From NCBI GenBank assembly GCA_964406375.1, contig CAYORM010000018.1, positions 1 to 54,925 on the forward strand: a stretch of 54,925 bases of DNA, written 5' to 3'. Source of the DNA: CAYORM01 sp964406375. Lineage in GTDB: Bacteria > Pseudomonadota > Alphaproteobacteria > DSM-16000 > Inquilinaceae. The translations under genes were made by a program, and so were the position numbers. The notes below the pieces were generated by a model. It was not told where the DNA came from. It searched no databases and saw only the letters and a list, made by a program, of their open reading frames with translations. Positions 1 through 8,340 of this stretch are shown here, piece by piece. The number at the start of each line of letters is the position of its first letter. Within the stretch, counting starts at the first letter, position 1.

Positions 1-2
1 AA

Positions 3-92
3 TGGCGGAGGGGATGGGATTCGAACCCACGATACGGTTGCCCGTATACACACTTTCCAGGCGTGCGCCTTCAACCACTCGGCCACCCCTCC
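3..92 (-). tRNA. tRNA-Ser (anticodon GGA)
   Basis: On the minus strand this folds as a long-variable-arm class II tRNA. The acceptor stem GGAGGGG pairs with CCCCTCC, followed by discriminator G and an encoded CCA. The D arm carries GGCCGAGTGG, the T arm carries GGTTCGAATCC, and the variable arm is a stem of about 5 bp (TACGG/CCGTA). The anticodon loop CTGGAAA gives anticodon GGA, reading UCC/UCU serine codons. tRNA genes are common phage attachment sites, but I found no second copy of its 3' end in the window. Confidence 0.96.
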
Positions 93-147
93 GTGGCGGC
101 GGACCATAGCCAAGGGCACGGGGCGCATCAAGCGGCGGCGCGTGTCG

Positions 148-1158
148 TCATGCCCCTGTCCTGGCGCGGCGGCGCGGGCGCTGGTCGCGGCCACGGCGGC
201 GCTTGCGGCGGCGGGTGATGCCGATGCGCCAGCGGCGGTGGATCCACAGCCACTGCTCCGGCCGCTCGCGGATCCAGCGCTCGATGACGCGGTTGAGCGC
301 TGCGGTGCCGGCCAGCACGTCGGCGCGGCGGTCGCCGGTGCGCGGCAGCTCGACCGGGGGCTCGACCACCAGTCGAAAGCGGAAGCCGCCGATCCGCTCG
401 ATGCGGATCGGCAGCAGCGGAGCGCCGACATGAAGGGCGAACTCGACCGCGGCCGGTGAGGTCGCGGCCGGCCGGCCGAGGAAGGGCGCGACCAGGCCGC
501 CGGAATAATGCTGGTCGACCAGCATGCACAGGATGCCGCCACGCCTGAGGATCGACAGCGCGCGGCGGGCATCCGCGCCGTCGCGCTGCTTGGCGAGCAG
601 GACGCTGCCCAGCGCCTCGCGCACCCGGACGACACGCGCGTCGATCCGGCGATTGTTGAGCGGCCGGTAGAAGGCGTGGAGCCGGACGCCGAGCCGGGCG
701 GCGACGATCTGGCCGACCTCCCAGTTGGCGGTGTGCGCCACCGCGACGATCACCGGCCGCGTGCCGACCCCGGCCTCGCGCAGCCGTTCGAGCCCGTCGA
801 TGGTGATGCGCGGGCGCCGCCGCCCCGAGCCATCCTTTCGACCGGCACGCCGGTCCTCGTCGAGCAGCCGCGGCAGAAGCGGGAACTCGGCCATGGTGCG
901 GCCGAGATTGTCCCACATGCCGGCGACGAGCCGCCGGCGGGCGCGCGGCGACAGACTCGGCATCGCCCAGGCGAGGTTGCGCTCGGCGCGGCGCGATGCC
1001 GCGGTGAAGGGGCCGATCAGCCGGCCGACCAGCGCCCCGCCCCAGGAGACGAGGCCGAGCGGCGCGAAGCGGGCGAGCCAGAAAGCGGGAAGGACGATGG
1101 CGGCGATGAGCGCGTCGGTCAGGCGGATCTGCCTCTCCTGCGTCCAGAATCTACCCAC
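148..1158 (-). CDS. Lipid A biosynthesis acyltransferase (LpxL/HtrB family)
   Basis: Membrane-associated acyltransferase that adds a secondary acyl chain to lipid A at the inner membrane. An N-terminal hydrophobic segment is followed by the family catalytic H-x4-E motif seen as HTANWE and by the conserved MLVDQHY and PEQWLWIHRRW blocks near the C-terminus. The reading frame stays open to 1266, but family alignment puts the start near the GTG at 1158, just before the hydrophobic segment. The last 20 residues are very Arg-rich. It is divergent from the two downstream glycosyltransferases, which fits an envelope-glycolipid neighbourhood. The exact acyl donor and acylation position cannot be told from sequence. 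Confidence 0.88.
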   Translation of the reverse strand: MGRFWTQERQIRLTDALIAAIVLPAFWLARFAPLGLVSWGGALVGRLIGPFTAASRRAERNLAWAMPSLSPRARRRLVAGMWDNLGRTMAEFPLLPRLLDEDRRAGRKDGSGRRRPRITIDGLERLREAGVGTRPVIVAVAHTANWEVGQIVAARLGVRLHAFYRPLNNRRIDARVVRVREALGSVLLAKQRDGADARRALSILRRGGILCMLVDQHYSGGLVAPFLGRPAATSPAAVEFALHVGAPLLPIRIERIGGFRFRLVVEPPVELPRTGDRRADVLAGTAALNRVIERWIRERPEQWLWIHRRWRIGITRRRKRRRGRDQRPRRRARTGA

Positions 1159-1353
1159 GTGCCATGCCCGTCCTCGATCGCGACGGCCGCAAGAAAGGCC
1201 CGTCGGCCACGCGCGTGCAAGCGAAACGCGCGCAGCCCCGAGCCTCCGCGGCCCGCCCCTGCCCACCCCCTGCCCGCTGCATCATGCTCTCGACGATTGC
1301 CGCCCCGCCTGCCGGCGTGCCACATCTCCCGCCGGACAGGCAGGATCGTGCGG

Positions 1354-2376
1354 ATGAAGGTTCTGATCGTCGGCAACTACGACGAACGGCGCAACGGCGA
1401 GCTGTTCTACAGCACGACGCGCAAGCTCGCGAACGGGCTGACGCGCATCGGCTGCAATGTCTGGGGGTTCAGCGACCGGGAGATCGCCCGCACCTCCTCG
1501 CCGCTCGGCTTCCGCCCGGCGGGGCTGAGGCGGATGAACCGGCGGCTGCTCGAGACGGTTGAGAATTTCCGCCCGGAGATGGTTCTGCTCTGCCATGCCG
1601 ATACGGTGGAGCGCGCAACGCTCGAGACGATCCGCTCCCGTCCCGACCGGCCGATGATCGCGCTGCGCAATCTCGACCCGGTCTACATCCCGAAGAACGA
1701 GGCCAATATCCGCCGCTATGAGGATCTCGTCGACGCGATCTTCCTGACGACGGCGGGACGCGAGACGCTGTCGCGGTTCTCGGGGCCCGGCCGGGTGGTG
1801 GCGTTCATGCCCAACCCGATCGACCCGTCGATCGAGACCTACCGCGCCTTCGAGACGGAGGCGCCGGAGTACGACCTGTTCTTCGCCGCCCGGGTCAATC
1901 TGCATACGGACCGGCTCGCCGTCTTCGACGAGCTGCGCGCACGGCTGCCGGCGCTGCGCATTGACCATCACGGCTTCGGCGGACGGCCGCCGCTGCATTC
2001 CGCCCGCTTCTTCGAGGCCATGGCCCGCTGCCGCATGGGCTGGAATCTCAGCCTGCGCACCTATGCGCCGCTCTACAGCTCCGACCGGATGGCGCAGTAT
2101 CTCGGCAACGGCCTTCTGACGCTGATCGACCGGGCGGCCGGCTTCGATGCGCTGTTCAGCGAGGACGAGCTCGGCTTCTACGCCGACATGGACGAGCTGG
2201 TGGCGCGCATCCGCGACTATGTCGCCGATGATGCCCGGGCGCGCGAGGTCGCGCGGCGCGGCCATGCCAAGGCGCATGCCCTGTTCGACTGCGCCCGGGT
2301 CGCGCGCTGGATCGTCGAGACGACGATGCGGCAGCCGCCCTCGCAGGATTGGGGCTGGCCGATGGAGCTCTATTGA
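1354..2376 (+). CDS. Glycosyltransferase-like protein (CgeB/GT4-like)
   Basis: A 340-residue protein beginning MKVLIVGNYDERRNGE, a typical GT-B N-terminal beta strand. The C-terminal half carries a pattern common in CgeB-type and GT4 transferases: a GWNLSLRTYAP stretch, then SDRMAQYLGNGLL followed by a region on dynamic range limits (YADMDEL). The open frame extends far upstream to 508, but that part is antisense to the acyltransferase and is not coding; the ATG at 1354 opens the conserved domain. It abuts the next glycosyltransferase, so the two are probably cotranscribed. Donor and acceptor sugars are unknown. Confidence 0.75.
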   Translation: MKVLIVGNYDERRNGELFYSTTRKLANGLTRIGCNVWGFSDREIARTSSPLGFRPAGLRRMNRRLLETVENFRPEMVLLCHADTVERATLETIRSRPDRPMIALRNLDPVYIPKNEANIRRYEDLVDAIFLTTAGRETLSRFSGPGRVVAFMPNPIDPSIETYRAFETEAPEYDLFFAARVNLHTDRLAVFDELRARLPALRIDHHGFGGRPPLHSARFFEAMARCRMGWNLSLRTYAPLYSSDRMAQYLGNGLLTLIDRAAGFDALFSEDELGFYADMDELVARIRDYVADDARAREVARRGHAKAHALFDCARVARWIVETTMRQPPSQDWGWPMELY

Positions 2377-3599
2377 GCGGCGCGGCGACGGCGCCCGCGA
2401 CACAGGCGGCCGTCTCTCAAGGGCCACGGAAGCCGGACGTGTTCGATCCCTCACCCCTCCCCGATCTCGCAGGGCGCACCATCCTCCAGGTCCTGCCGGC
2501 CCTCGTCGGCGGCGGGGTCGAGCGTGGCACGATCGACATGGCCGGGGCGATCGAGGCGGCCGGCGGCCGGGCGCTCGTCGCCTCCGCCGGTGGACCGATG
2601 GTGCGCGAACTCGACCGCCGCGGTATCCGGCACCTCACCCTGCCGCTCGCGACCAAGAACCCGCTCCGGCTCGCGCGCAATGCGCGCCGTCTCGCCGCGC
2701 TGGTACGGCAGGAGGGCATCGATCTCATCCATGCCCGCAGCCGCGCGCCGGCCTGGAGCGCGCTGCTGGCGGCGCGGCGCACCGGCACTCCCTTCGTGAC
2801 GACGGTGCATGCGCCGTACCCGACGCAGAACGCGCTGAAGCGCCGCTACAACGCCGTGATGATGCGGGGCGACCGCGTGATCGCGATCTCCGGCTTCGTC
2901 GCCCGCTACGCCGAGGGCTATGGCGTCGGGCCGGACCGGCTGCGGACGATCCCGCGGGGCATCGACCTTGCGCGCTTCACCCCCTCCCAGGTCGCCCCGG
3001 CCCGCATGGTCGCCCTTGCCCGACATTGGCGCCTGCCGGAAGATCGCCCGCTGATCCTGATGCCGGGGCGCCTGGCGCGCTGGAAGGGACAGGCCGTGCT
3101 GATCGAGGCGCTCTCGCGGCTGGGGCGGCCGGATCTGCGCTGCATCATCCTCGGTGCGGAGCCCGGAACGGCACGGGAGCGGGCGCAGCTCGAGGCGCTG
3201 GTCGACGCTCGCGGGCTCAGCCCGGTCGTGCAGATCGCGGAGGCGTGCGAGGACATGCCGGCGGCCTATATGCTCGCCGATCTCGTCATCCACGCCTCGA
3301 TCGAGCCCGAGGGCTTCGGGCGGGTGGTCACCGAGGCGATGGCCATGGGCCGACCGGTCGTGGCCGCCGATGGCGGTGCGCCGGCCGAGATCGTCGAGCC
3401 GGGACGGACCGGCTGGCTCGTCCCGCCGGGCGATGCCGACGCGCTCGCCGCGGCGATCGGTCATGCACTCGATCTCGGGGCGGAACCGCGCGCGGCGATG
3501 GCGCAGGCGGCGCGTGCCGCGGTCGTCGAGCGCTATTCGCTCGAGCGGATGGCGGCCTCGACCATCGCGGTCTACCGGGAGCTGCTGACCGCGGGCTGA
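2349..3599 (+). CDS. Glycosyltransferase family 4 protein
   Basis: GT-B fold retaining glycosyltransferase. The N-terminal domain begins TILQVLPALVGGGVERG, the glycine-rich acceptor/donor loop typical of GT4. The C-terminal Rossmann domain has the MPGRLARWKGQ linker motif and the sugar-nucleotide binding E-x7-E region around EPEGFGRVVTEAMAMG, followed by GRTGWLVPPGDADALA. The start is uncertain. The longest form begins at TTG 2349; other candidates are TTG 2373, overlapping the upstream stop, and GTG 2439, which has a good GGAAG ribosome site 6 bases upstream and sits just before the domain. Probably acts with its upstream neighbour on lipopolysaccharide or another envelope glycan. Confidence 0.87.
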   Translation: MGLADGALLSGAATAPATQAAVSQGPRKPDVFDPSPLPDLAGRTILQVLPALVGGGVERGTIDMAGAIEAAGGRALVASAGGPMVRELDRRGIRHLTLPLATKNPLRLARNARRLAALVRQEGIDLIHARSRAPAWSALLAARRTGTPFVTTVHAPYPTQNALKRRYNAVMMRGDRVIAISGFVARYAEGYGVGPDRLRTIPRGIDLARFTPSQVAPARMVALARHWRLPEDRPLILMPGRLARWKGQAVLIEALSRLGRPDLRCIILGAEPGTARERAQLEALVDARGLSPVVQIAEACEDMPAAYMLADLVIHASIEPEGFGRVVTEAMAMGRPVVAADGGAPAEIVEPGRTGWLVPPGDADALAAAIGHALDLGAEPRAAMAQAARAAVVERYSLERMAASTIAVYRELLTAG

Positions 3600-3615
3600 C
3601 GGCGGACACACCGAA

Positions 3616-3644
3616 ACCGGCGCGACCCCAAGGGCCGCGCCGGT
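3616..3644. terminator. Hairpin between convergent genes, possible bidirectional terminator
   Basis: A perfect 9-bp stem, ACCGGCGCG with CGCGCCGGT, encloses an 11-base loop that itself contains CCC/GGG. It lies between the convergent GT4 gene (ends 3599) and PRC-barrel gene (ends 3708). There is no T-run on either side, so intrinsic termination is not certain. Confidence 0.42.
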
Positions 3645-3707
3645 CCGGAAAGACACTGCTCTGGAACGGTCGGCGGGAACGGCCCGCCCCGGACGCCAGG
3701 CTCCGGG

Positions 3708-4442
3708 TTAAGGTGCCGGCGCCGGAGCCAGCGGATCCGCCATCGGATCGGCCGGCACCATCTCGTCCTGGACGCGGACGCGGCCGACGAAATCGGGCAG
3801 CGCCTCGATCTCCTCGCGCGTCAGCGAGATCTGAACGTAGCCGTCGGCATCCGGCGGCGTCAGCTCGTCGACCGGGATCGCCGCGGTCTTGGTGCCGATC
3901 CCGAGGAAGCCGCCGACATCGACAATGACGCTCTCCATCATGTAGCCGTCGGGGCTCATCACGGCGTCCGAGATCTCGCCGATCGAGGTACCGTCGGGCT
4001 GAACGATCGTGGCGCCGATGATCTCGCTGGCCAGGAGATGCGTGTCGGCCACCTGCTCGACCGGCTCGCCATTCTCCGTCGTCGTCACCACGCCCTCACC
4101 GGTGCCGCCGGTGGAGGTCACCGTGTCGGTGTCGAGCGTGTCCGCCATCGGATCATCGGCCGCACCCTCGGTTGCCAGCCCGTCGGTGGCGGCGCCGTCC
4201 ATGGTGGCGTCGCTGCCGGGCTCGCCGGCCGGGGCCGCCGGATCTGCGGCCTGGTCGCCCTCCGTGGGTTCGATTGTGGTCGTCGTGGTCGTGGTGTCGG
4301 TGCCCATGCCGTCATCGGTGGCCGGCGCCTCGACGGCCGGGGCGTCGGCCGCAGGGTCCTCCGGCGTCACGACATCCTGGGCAAATAGCCCGCCAGTGCC
4401 GAGGCCGAAGATGATAGTGGCGCCCAGAAGTTCCTTCCGCAT
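3708..4442 (-). CDS. Exported PRC-barrel domain protein
   Basis: A 244-residue protein starting MRKELLGATIIFGLGTG with a signal peptide-like N-terminus ending near LFAQD. Residues about 25-130 are a low-complexity acidic Ala/Asp/Thr/Pro region including a run of seven Thr. A PRC-barrel follows (LLASEIIGATIVQPDGTSIG, then GYMMESVIVDVGGFLGIGTKTAAIP). The ATG at 4442 is chosen because GGAGA lies about 9 bases upstream and the signal peptide begins there; the open frame continues to 4568. PRC-barrel proteins of this form are widespread in alphaproteobacterial periplasms, with no firm function. It is most likely a host gene flanking the phage-type cluster. Confidence 0.8.
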   Translation of the reverse strand: MRKELLGATIIFGLGTGGLFAQDVVTPEDPAADAPAVEAPATDDGMGTDTTTTTTTIEPTEGDQAADPAAPAGEPGSDATMDGAATDGLATEGAADDPMADTLDTDTVTSTGGTGEGVVTTTENGEPVEQVADTHLLASEIIGATIVQPDGTSIGEISDAVMSPDGYMMESVIVDVGGFLGIGTKTAAIPVDELTPPDADGYVQISLTREEIEALPDFVGRVRVQDEMVPADPMADPLAPAPAP

Positions 4443-4592
4443 AGGTCTTGTCTCCGTGGCTGTCGGTGCCATGCAACCGGAATAACCGGGTCGCACCGGA
4501 GCGGTTCCGCTTGCGGCGAGGAAAGTTCGTGGCCGTTTCATGACGGGATCACTCTGGGGCACCGCCATCCGTGTCGCGGGCCGGGCCGCCGA

Positions 4593-4778
4593 TCACCATC
4601 CACAGGCGGCGATCCCGCGCAAATTGTGGGCGGCGATCTGATCCTGCGTCGCCGTGGTGTCGTGAACGGAGGGGTGGATCGGACGGAAGATCAGGCAAGC
4701 CGCGTCATCCGTCGCGGTAGAAGCGGCGCACCCGCCGGTCGAGGCGAGGATGAGGACCGGCGCCATCCACCGCCTCAT
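4593..4778 (-). CDS. Rz1-like small lipoprotein (candidate outer-membrane spanin)
   Basis: Starting at the ATG at 4778 this is a 61-residue protein, MRRWMAPVLILASTGGCAAS, a short hydrophobic signal ending in a lipobox-like STGGC. The mature part reads ACLIFRPIHPSVHDTTATQD with a C-terminal HNLRGIAACGW, a pattern often seen in small phage lysis-cassette proteins. Its first codons overlap the 3' end of the Rz-like gene in another frame by 74 bases, the classic Rz/Rz1 arrangement. Inferred role: outer-membrane half of the spanin that fuses inner and outer membranes at the end of lysis. Confidence 0.66.
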   Translation of the reverse strand: MRRWMAPVLILASTGGCAASTATDDAACLIFRPIHPSVHDTTATQDQIAAHNLRGIAACGW

Positions 4779-4956
4779 CCGCCCGTCGCGCCGCATCGAT
4801 CGCCCGTTGCGCCGCCTCATGCTCGGCCTCCCGCCGGCCCGCGGCCCGCGCCGCCGACCGCAGGCGCGCGATCACCGCCCATCCCGCCAGCACCGCGACG
4901 AGCCAGCCGGCGATGCGGGCGAGGAGCGGATGCGCGAGCAGGCCGCCGATCACCAC
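4705..4956 (-). CDS. Rz-like small membrane protein (candidate inner-membrane spanin)
   Basis: An 83-residue protein with a GTG start at 4956, three bases after the lysozyme stop. An N-terminal transmembrane segment (about residues 10-30, LLARIAGWLVAVLAGWAVIA) is followed by an Arg/Ala/Glu-rich helix suited to a periplasmic coiled coil. This topology and the overlap with the Rz1-like lipoprotein fit an inner-membrane spanin. Sequence identity to known Rz families cannot be judged by eye, because spanins are very diverse. Confidence 0.6.
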   Translation of the reverse strand: MVIGGLLAHPLLARIAGWLVAVLAGWAVIARLRSAARAAGRREAEHEAAQRAIDAARRADEAVDGAGPHPRLDRRVRRFYRDG

Positions 4957-4959
4957 CGC

Positions 4960-5649
4960 TCACGTCCCGCCCGCGAGGATGCGCCGCGACGCGGCGAGGG
5001 CCGTCAAGGCGATGCCGAGCCCGAACAGGCCGAAGAAGGTCCAGCGTGCGATCGCACCGAAGCCGATATAGGGCTCGATCTGACGCGCCGCCTCGGTCAG
5101 AACGCCGCCGATCCCCGTCAGCGTGAGCCCGACGGCTTCGGGTGAGCGGAGCGGCCGCGGCCTCACGGGCGCCGGCTCCACGGTATTGGAGGCGACGAAA
5201 CCGTCACGTGCCCACAGCCCGGCTTCGGCCGCGCGCCGGTTGACCAGCCCCTCCACGCGGCGACCGCCATCATGCACCCAGCGCTGAAGCTGCTCCGGTA
5301 CTGCGGCGTAATCGCCGGCATTCAGCCGGCGCAGCAGGGTCGACCCGGCGAACGCCGTCTCGCCGACATTGAAGACGAAGCTGACCAGCGCACCGAATTG
5401 CCCCTCCCCCAGCGGCACCGCGACATGCCTCTCGACCGCGCGCTCGGCCCAGGCGAGATCCGCACGCAGGATCCGCTCGGCCTCCACCTCGGTGATCGTC
5501 ATGCCGGCCTCCGGCCTCGGTGCACCGGCCGCCGCGGTATGGCCGTAGCCGATCGTCCAGACGCCGCCGCCATCGCGATAGGCGTCGAGGCGCAACCCCT
5601 CCCAGCGCTTGAGATGGGCGAGCGCTTCTTCTGAGATCCGTCGTCCCAT
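4960..5649 (-). CDS. Phage-type lysozyme (GH24) with C-terminal membrane segment
   Basis: A muramidase of the T4 lysozyme family. The catalytic triad is visible with canonical spacing: E17, D26 and T32 in KRWEGLRLDAYRDGGGVWTI, followed by GYGHT. The GH24 core fills about residues 1-150 and also shows FNVGETAFAGSTLLRRLNAG. Unusually, the C-terminal 60 residues add a hydrophobic region with a clear transmembrane helix at about 203-225 (WTFFGLFGLGIALTALAA). The start at 5649 has the strong ribosome site AGGAGGAG. It lies in a lysis cassette: holin-like gene upstream, spanin-like pair downstream. The anchor may hold the enzyme in the inner membrane until release. Confidence 0.92.
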   Translation of the reverse strand: MGRRISEEALAHLKRWEGLRLDAYRDGGGVWTIGYGHTAAAGAPRPEAGMTITEVEAERILRADLAWAERAVERHVAVPLGEGQFGALVSFVFNVGETAFAGSTLLRRLNAGDYAAVPEQLQRWVHDGGRRVEGLVNRRAAEAGLWARDGFVASNTVEPAPVRPRPLRSPEAVGLTLTGIGGVLTEAARQIEPYIGFGAIARWTFFGLFGLGIALTALAASRRILAGGT

Positions 5650-5729
5650 GCTGCTCCTCCTGGCACCGCCGGCGGGCGGTGGTCGAAATGGTCAGGTGGT
5701 GGCGCCCGTCGGCGCGCGGCCTGTCGGGG

Positions 5730-6035
5730 TCAGTGGCCGAGGATGAAGCGCTGCCACAGCGTGGCGATGCCAAGGCTCGTGCCCGCGCCGGCGATGGCGG
5801 CGCCGACGATCGCACCCCAGCCACGCTGCTTGAGAGCGCGGTAGTCCTCTGCGATCGCCTCGACCCGGTCGAGCCGCGCGAACAGGCTGCGCTGGGTCGC
5901 GATCTCCGCCCGCAGCTCCGCAAGCTGCGCCTGAAGATCGGCGATGCGCCGGCCGCGCTCGCGTTCCTCCTCGGCATGGGTGCGGATCGTCGCCTGCAGC
6001 TCGCCCAGCAGGCGATGCAGTTCGAGCGTGTCCAT
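5730..6035 (-). CDS. Coiled-coil protein with C-terminal membrane helix, holin/XhlA-like
   Basis: A 101-residue protein. Residues about 8-70 form a long charged heptad-rich coiled coil (LLGELQATIRTHAEEERERG, then RRIADLQAQLAELRAEIATQ), and residues about 73-95 form one membrane helix (GAIVGAAIAGAGTSLGIATLW). This order, coiled coil then membrane anchor, is seen in XhlA/hemolysin-type proteins that accompany holins and endolysins. Its place immediately upstream of the lysozyme supports a lysis role. No conserved catalytic residues are expected. The assignment is from topology and context only. Confidence 0.6.
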   Translation of the reverse strand: MDTLELHRLLGELQATIRTHAEEERERGRRIADLQAQLAELRAEIATQRSLFARLDRVEAIAEDYRALKQRGWGAIVGAAIAGAGTSLGIATLWQRFILGH

Positions 6036-6081
6036 TCGCAGTCACTCCGATGCGGACGGTGTCCGCGGCGTCCAACGGGCC

Positions 6082-8340
6082 TCAGCCATAGCTCTCGACG
6101 ATGACGATGCCCGGCGCACCCGGGGCGCCGTCGTAATGGGTCGCGTTGCCACCATCGTTGCGCCCGCCCGAGGCGCCGCCGCCATGGCCGGCCGGCGTCA
6201 GCCCGGCGGCGCGGACCCCGCGGGCGACGGGCGGGGCGCCGCGGCCCAAAGCGGCATCGCCGCCGCGGCTGCACAGCCACAGATCGGACCGGGTGATGCC
6301 GGTCCCGGAGAACCCCGGCCCGCCCTCCTGCCCGTCGATGAGCAGGGCGCCGGCCGCACTGGCGGTCGCGACACCGCCGGCCCCGCCGGCGCCGGCATTG
6401 ACGCCGCTCGCCTCACCCCCGCCGCCGCCCGTGCAGACGGCATGGGTACCGAAACTCGCATCCCCACCGGCCCCGCCGGCCGTCAGCGGATCGCCGGCCA
6501 CGCCCGGCGCTCCGACCGTGACCGTCTCGCTCGCCCCGAGGGATGAGGCGGGCAGCCACAACTCACAGGCCGCGCCACCACCGCCGCCGCCACCAAGCCG
6601 CGCCTGCGTCATCGTCCCCAGCGCGCCCCCCGAACCGCCGCCCGGCGCCTGAATTCGGATGCGCACGAGGCTCGCGCCCTCCGGCTTCGTCCAGGTGCCC
6701 GAGCTGGTGAAGACCTGGCGGTCCGGCGTGCTACCACCGCCGTTGCCGCCGATCGGCGCCCAGGCGGTGCCGTCATGCCCCTCGAAGCCGCCGCTCTCGC
6801 TGTTGAAGCGGATCATGCCGCCCTGGCCTGCGGGACGCTGGGCCGTCGATCCGACCGGCAGGCGCCAGGCGCGTGATCCGGCCGAGGCGATATCCCGCAG
6901 CCCCGTCAGATCACCCTCATCGCTGAGCTGCACCACCGAACCCTGCAGCGCGCCGCCCGTCCCGTCGAACCGCACCAGCGCCTGGTCCGGCGCCGTCGGC
7001 GGGTGGCCGAGCAGGGCGCGCAGCTCTTCCACTGACAGATCCTGCGGATCACCCGCCCCGCCGCTCACCCGGCCCTTTACTGTCCCCGGTGCCATGTCGG
7101 CGAGCTTGGCGTTGGTCACCGCATTGTTCGAGATGCCGGCCGCCGCGATCGCGCCGAAGCCGATCGCGCTGCCGCTGCGGCGCAGGACATGCCCGTCGAA
7201 ACTGGCGACGATGTCGGCCGGATCGCCCGCGCTGTTGCCGGCGCGGCCGATGACCGACAGCGCGGCGCTGTCGCGCAGCTTCATGTCGGTCACCGCGTCG
7301 TCGGCGAGCTCAGCCGTCCCGACCTGATCCTTGCCGGCGAGCGCCCCTGCATCCGGTATCGCGGCGAGCGGATGACTGTGTGCGGCGGTGGCTGCGCCAA
7401 TCGCCGCAGCCGTGAGCTGCACGCCGGCGCTGCGCAGCACCCGTCCGCTCGTCCCATCGAACAGGGCGACATGCCCGTCAACGGCCGATGTCGGTCCGAC
7501 CACGTCACCGGTGCCGCTGCCGGCGGGACCGCGGATGTCGACACCCGACGCCGCATCCGTCACCAGGCCCGACGGCCCGACATAGCCGGGCGCGGGCGCC
7601 GCGCCACCGCCGCCGGTCCAGCCGGTGACATGGAGCACGCGCCGCGCCCCGTCCTCGGCGACCGCGAGCATCGGCGACCAGCCATCGGCGCCATCCGCAC
7701 CCTCGAGCCCATCCGTACCGTCGGCGCCCGGCGCACCGGGCGTGCCGGCGGGGCCCTCCGGTCCCGCCATGCCCTGTGGCCCCTGGAGGCCCTGGGCGCC
7801 CTGCGGTCCGGCAGGTCCCATTTCACCCTGCGGACCCGGCGGCCCGATCGCGCCGGACAGCATGATCGTCCAGGTGGCGTGGTCGCCCTCGCCCACCGCA
7901 TGATCGACGAGGATGGTCAGGACACCGCCCGCATAGGCGATGACGGTCCCGTCCATCGTCGCCGCGCCGCCCGCAGCGGCGAGCCGCAATCGCTGGCCGG
8001 GCGTCCAGCGCCGGTCCGGTTCGGTCGCCAGCACCTTCTCGCCGGTACCAACCGCGAGCACCGTGGCCGAACTGCCCAGAAGCGCATCCGCAAAACCCTG
8101 CGCGGCATCGCGGGCGGCCAGGGCCGCGATGCGGGCGGCTTCGGCCCCCGCCTCCGCCCCGACTGCCGCGGCCTGTGCGGCCCCCGCCGCTGCGGCGGCC
8201 GCCCGGGCCGCGTGCAGTTCGGCGGCGGCGCTGCCGACCTCCACCACCCGCGTCGCCGCGGCCTGCGCCGTGACGGTGACGGCACCACCCGCCCGGGTCT
8301 CCACGATCACCCGCCGCCCGCCTGAGATGCCCATGCTCAT
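6082..8340 (-). CDS. Tail fibre protein with collagen-like repeats and Gly-rich tip
   Basis: A 752-residue probable receptor-binding fibre. Residues 1-90 contain an Ala-rich helical region. Residues 163-220 are uninterrupted Gly-X-Y collagen-like triplets (GPPGPQGEMGPAGPQG and on). Residues 300-480 hold repeat blocks typical of trimeric tail fibres (TAELADDAVTDMKLRDSA and ISNNAVTNAKLADMAPGTVK). Residues 541-752 form a Gly-rich tip resembling phage adhesin tips with poly-Gly runs, ending GIVIVESYG. It overlaps the upstream 122-residue gene by 4 bases (start at 8340), so it is translationally coupled to it. No intramolecular chaperone domain is evident. Confidence 0.86.
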   Translation of the reverse strand: MSMGISGGRRVIVETRAGGAVTVTAQAAATRVVEVGSAAAELHAARAAAAAAGAAQAAAVGAEAGAEAARIAALAARDAAQGFADALLGSSATVLAVGTGEKVLATEPDRRWTPGQRLRLAAAGGAATMDGTVIAYAGGVLTILVDHAVGEGDHATWTIMLSGAIGPPGPQGEMGPAGPQGAQGLQGPQGMAGPEGPAGTPGAPGADGTDGLEGADGADGWSPMLAVAEDGARRVLHVTGWTGGGGAAPAPGYVGPSGLVTDAASGVDIRGPAGSGTGDVVGPTSAVDGHVALFDGTSGRVLRSAGVQLTAAAIGAATAAHSHPLAAIPDAGALAGKDQVGTAELADDAVTDMKLRDSAALSVIGRAGNSAGDPADIVASFDGHVLRRSGSAIGFGAIAAAGISNNAVTNAKLADMAPGTVKGRVSGGAGDPQDLSVEELRALLGHPPTAPDQALVRFDGTGGALQGSVVQLSDEGDLTGLRDIASAGSRAWRLPVGSTAQRPAGQGGMIRFNSESGGFEGHDGTAWAPIGGNGGGSTPDRQVFTSSGTWTKPEGASLVRIRIQAPGGGSGGALGTMTQARLGGGGGGGAACELWLPASSLGASETVTVGAPGVAGDPLTAGGAGGDASFGTHAVCTGGGGGEASGVNAGAGGAGGVATASAAGALLIDGQEGGPGFSGTGITRSDLWLCSRGGDAALGRGAPPVARGVRAAGLTPAGHGGGASGGRNDGGNATHYDGAPGAPGIVIVESYG
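7681..7854 (-). repeat. Collagen-like Gly-X-Y repeat coding region
   Basis: Encodes about 19 consecutive Gly-X-Y triplets (residues 163-220 of the tail fibre), rich in Pro, Gln, Ala and Asp. The first part is Pro/Gln-rich and the second part Asp-rich (GADGTDGLEGADGADG). Such repeats form triple-helical shafts in trimeric phage fibres. Confidence 0.9.

Noticed and set aside
3..92. tRNA-Ser as a prophage attachment site for the adjacent cluster
   Set aside because: No second copy of the tRNA 3' end or other direct repeat is seen at the far side of the phage genes, and several host genes (acyltransferase, glycosyltransferases, PRC protein) lie between.
300..305. Treating HEGIGH of the 442-residue protein as a normal zincin HExxH
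   Set aside because: These are residue numbers within that protein (gene at 12009-13337). The motif has one extra residue between the histidines, so it is reported as a variant and not as a confirmed active site.
508..1353. N-terminal extension of the first glycosyltransferase
   Set aside because: It is antisense to the acyltransferase, rich in Arg and Pro, and shows no domain; the GT-B strand begins at 1354.
4009..4485. Plus-strand open frame rich in Val/Ser opposite the PRC-barrel gene
   Set aside because: It is the antisense shadow of the low-complexity Ala/Asp/Thr repeat region, with no ribosome site or domain.
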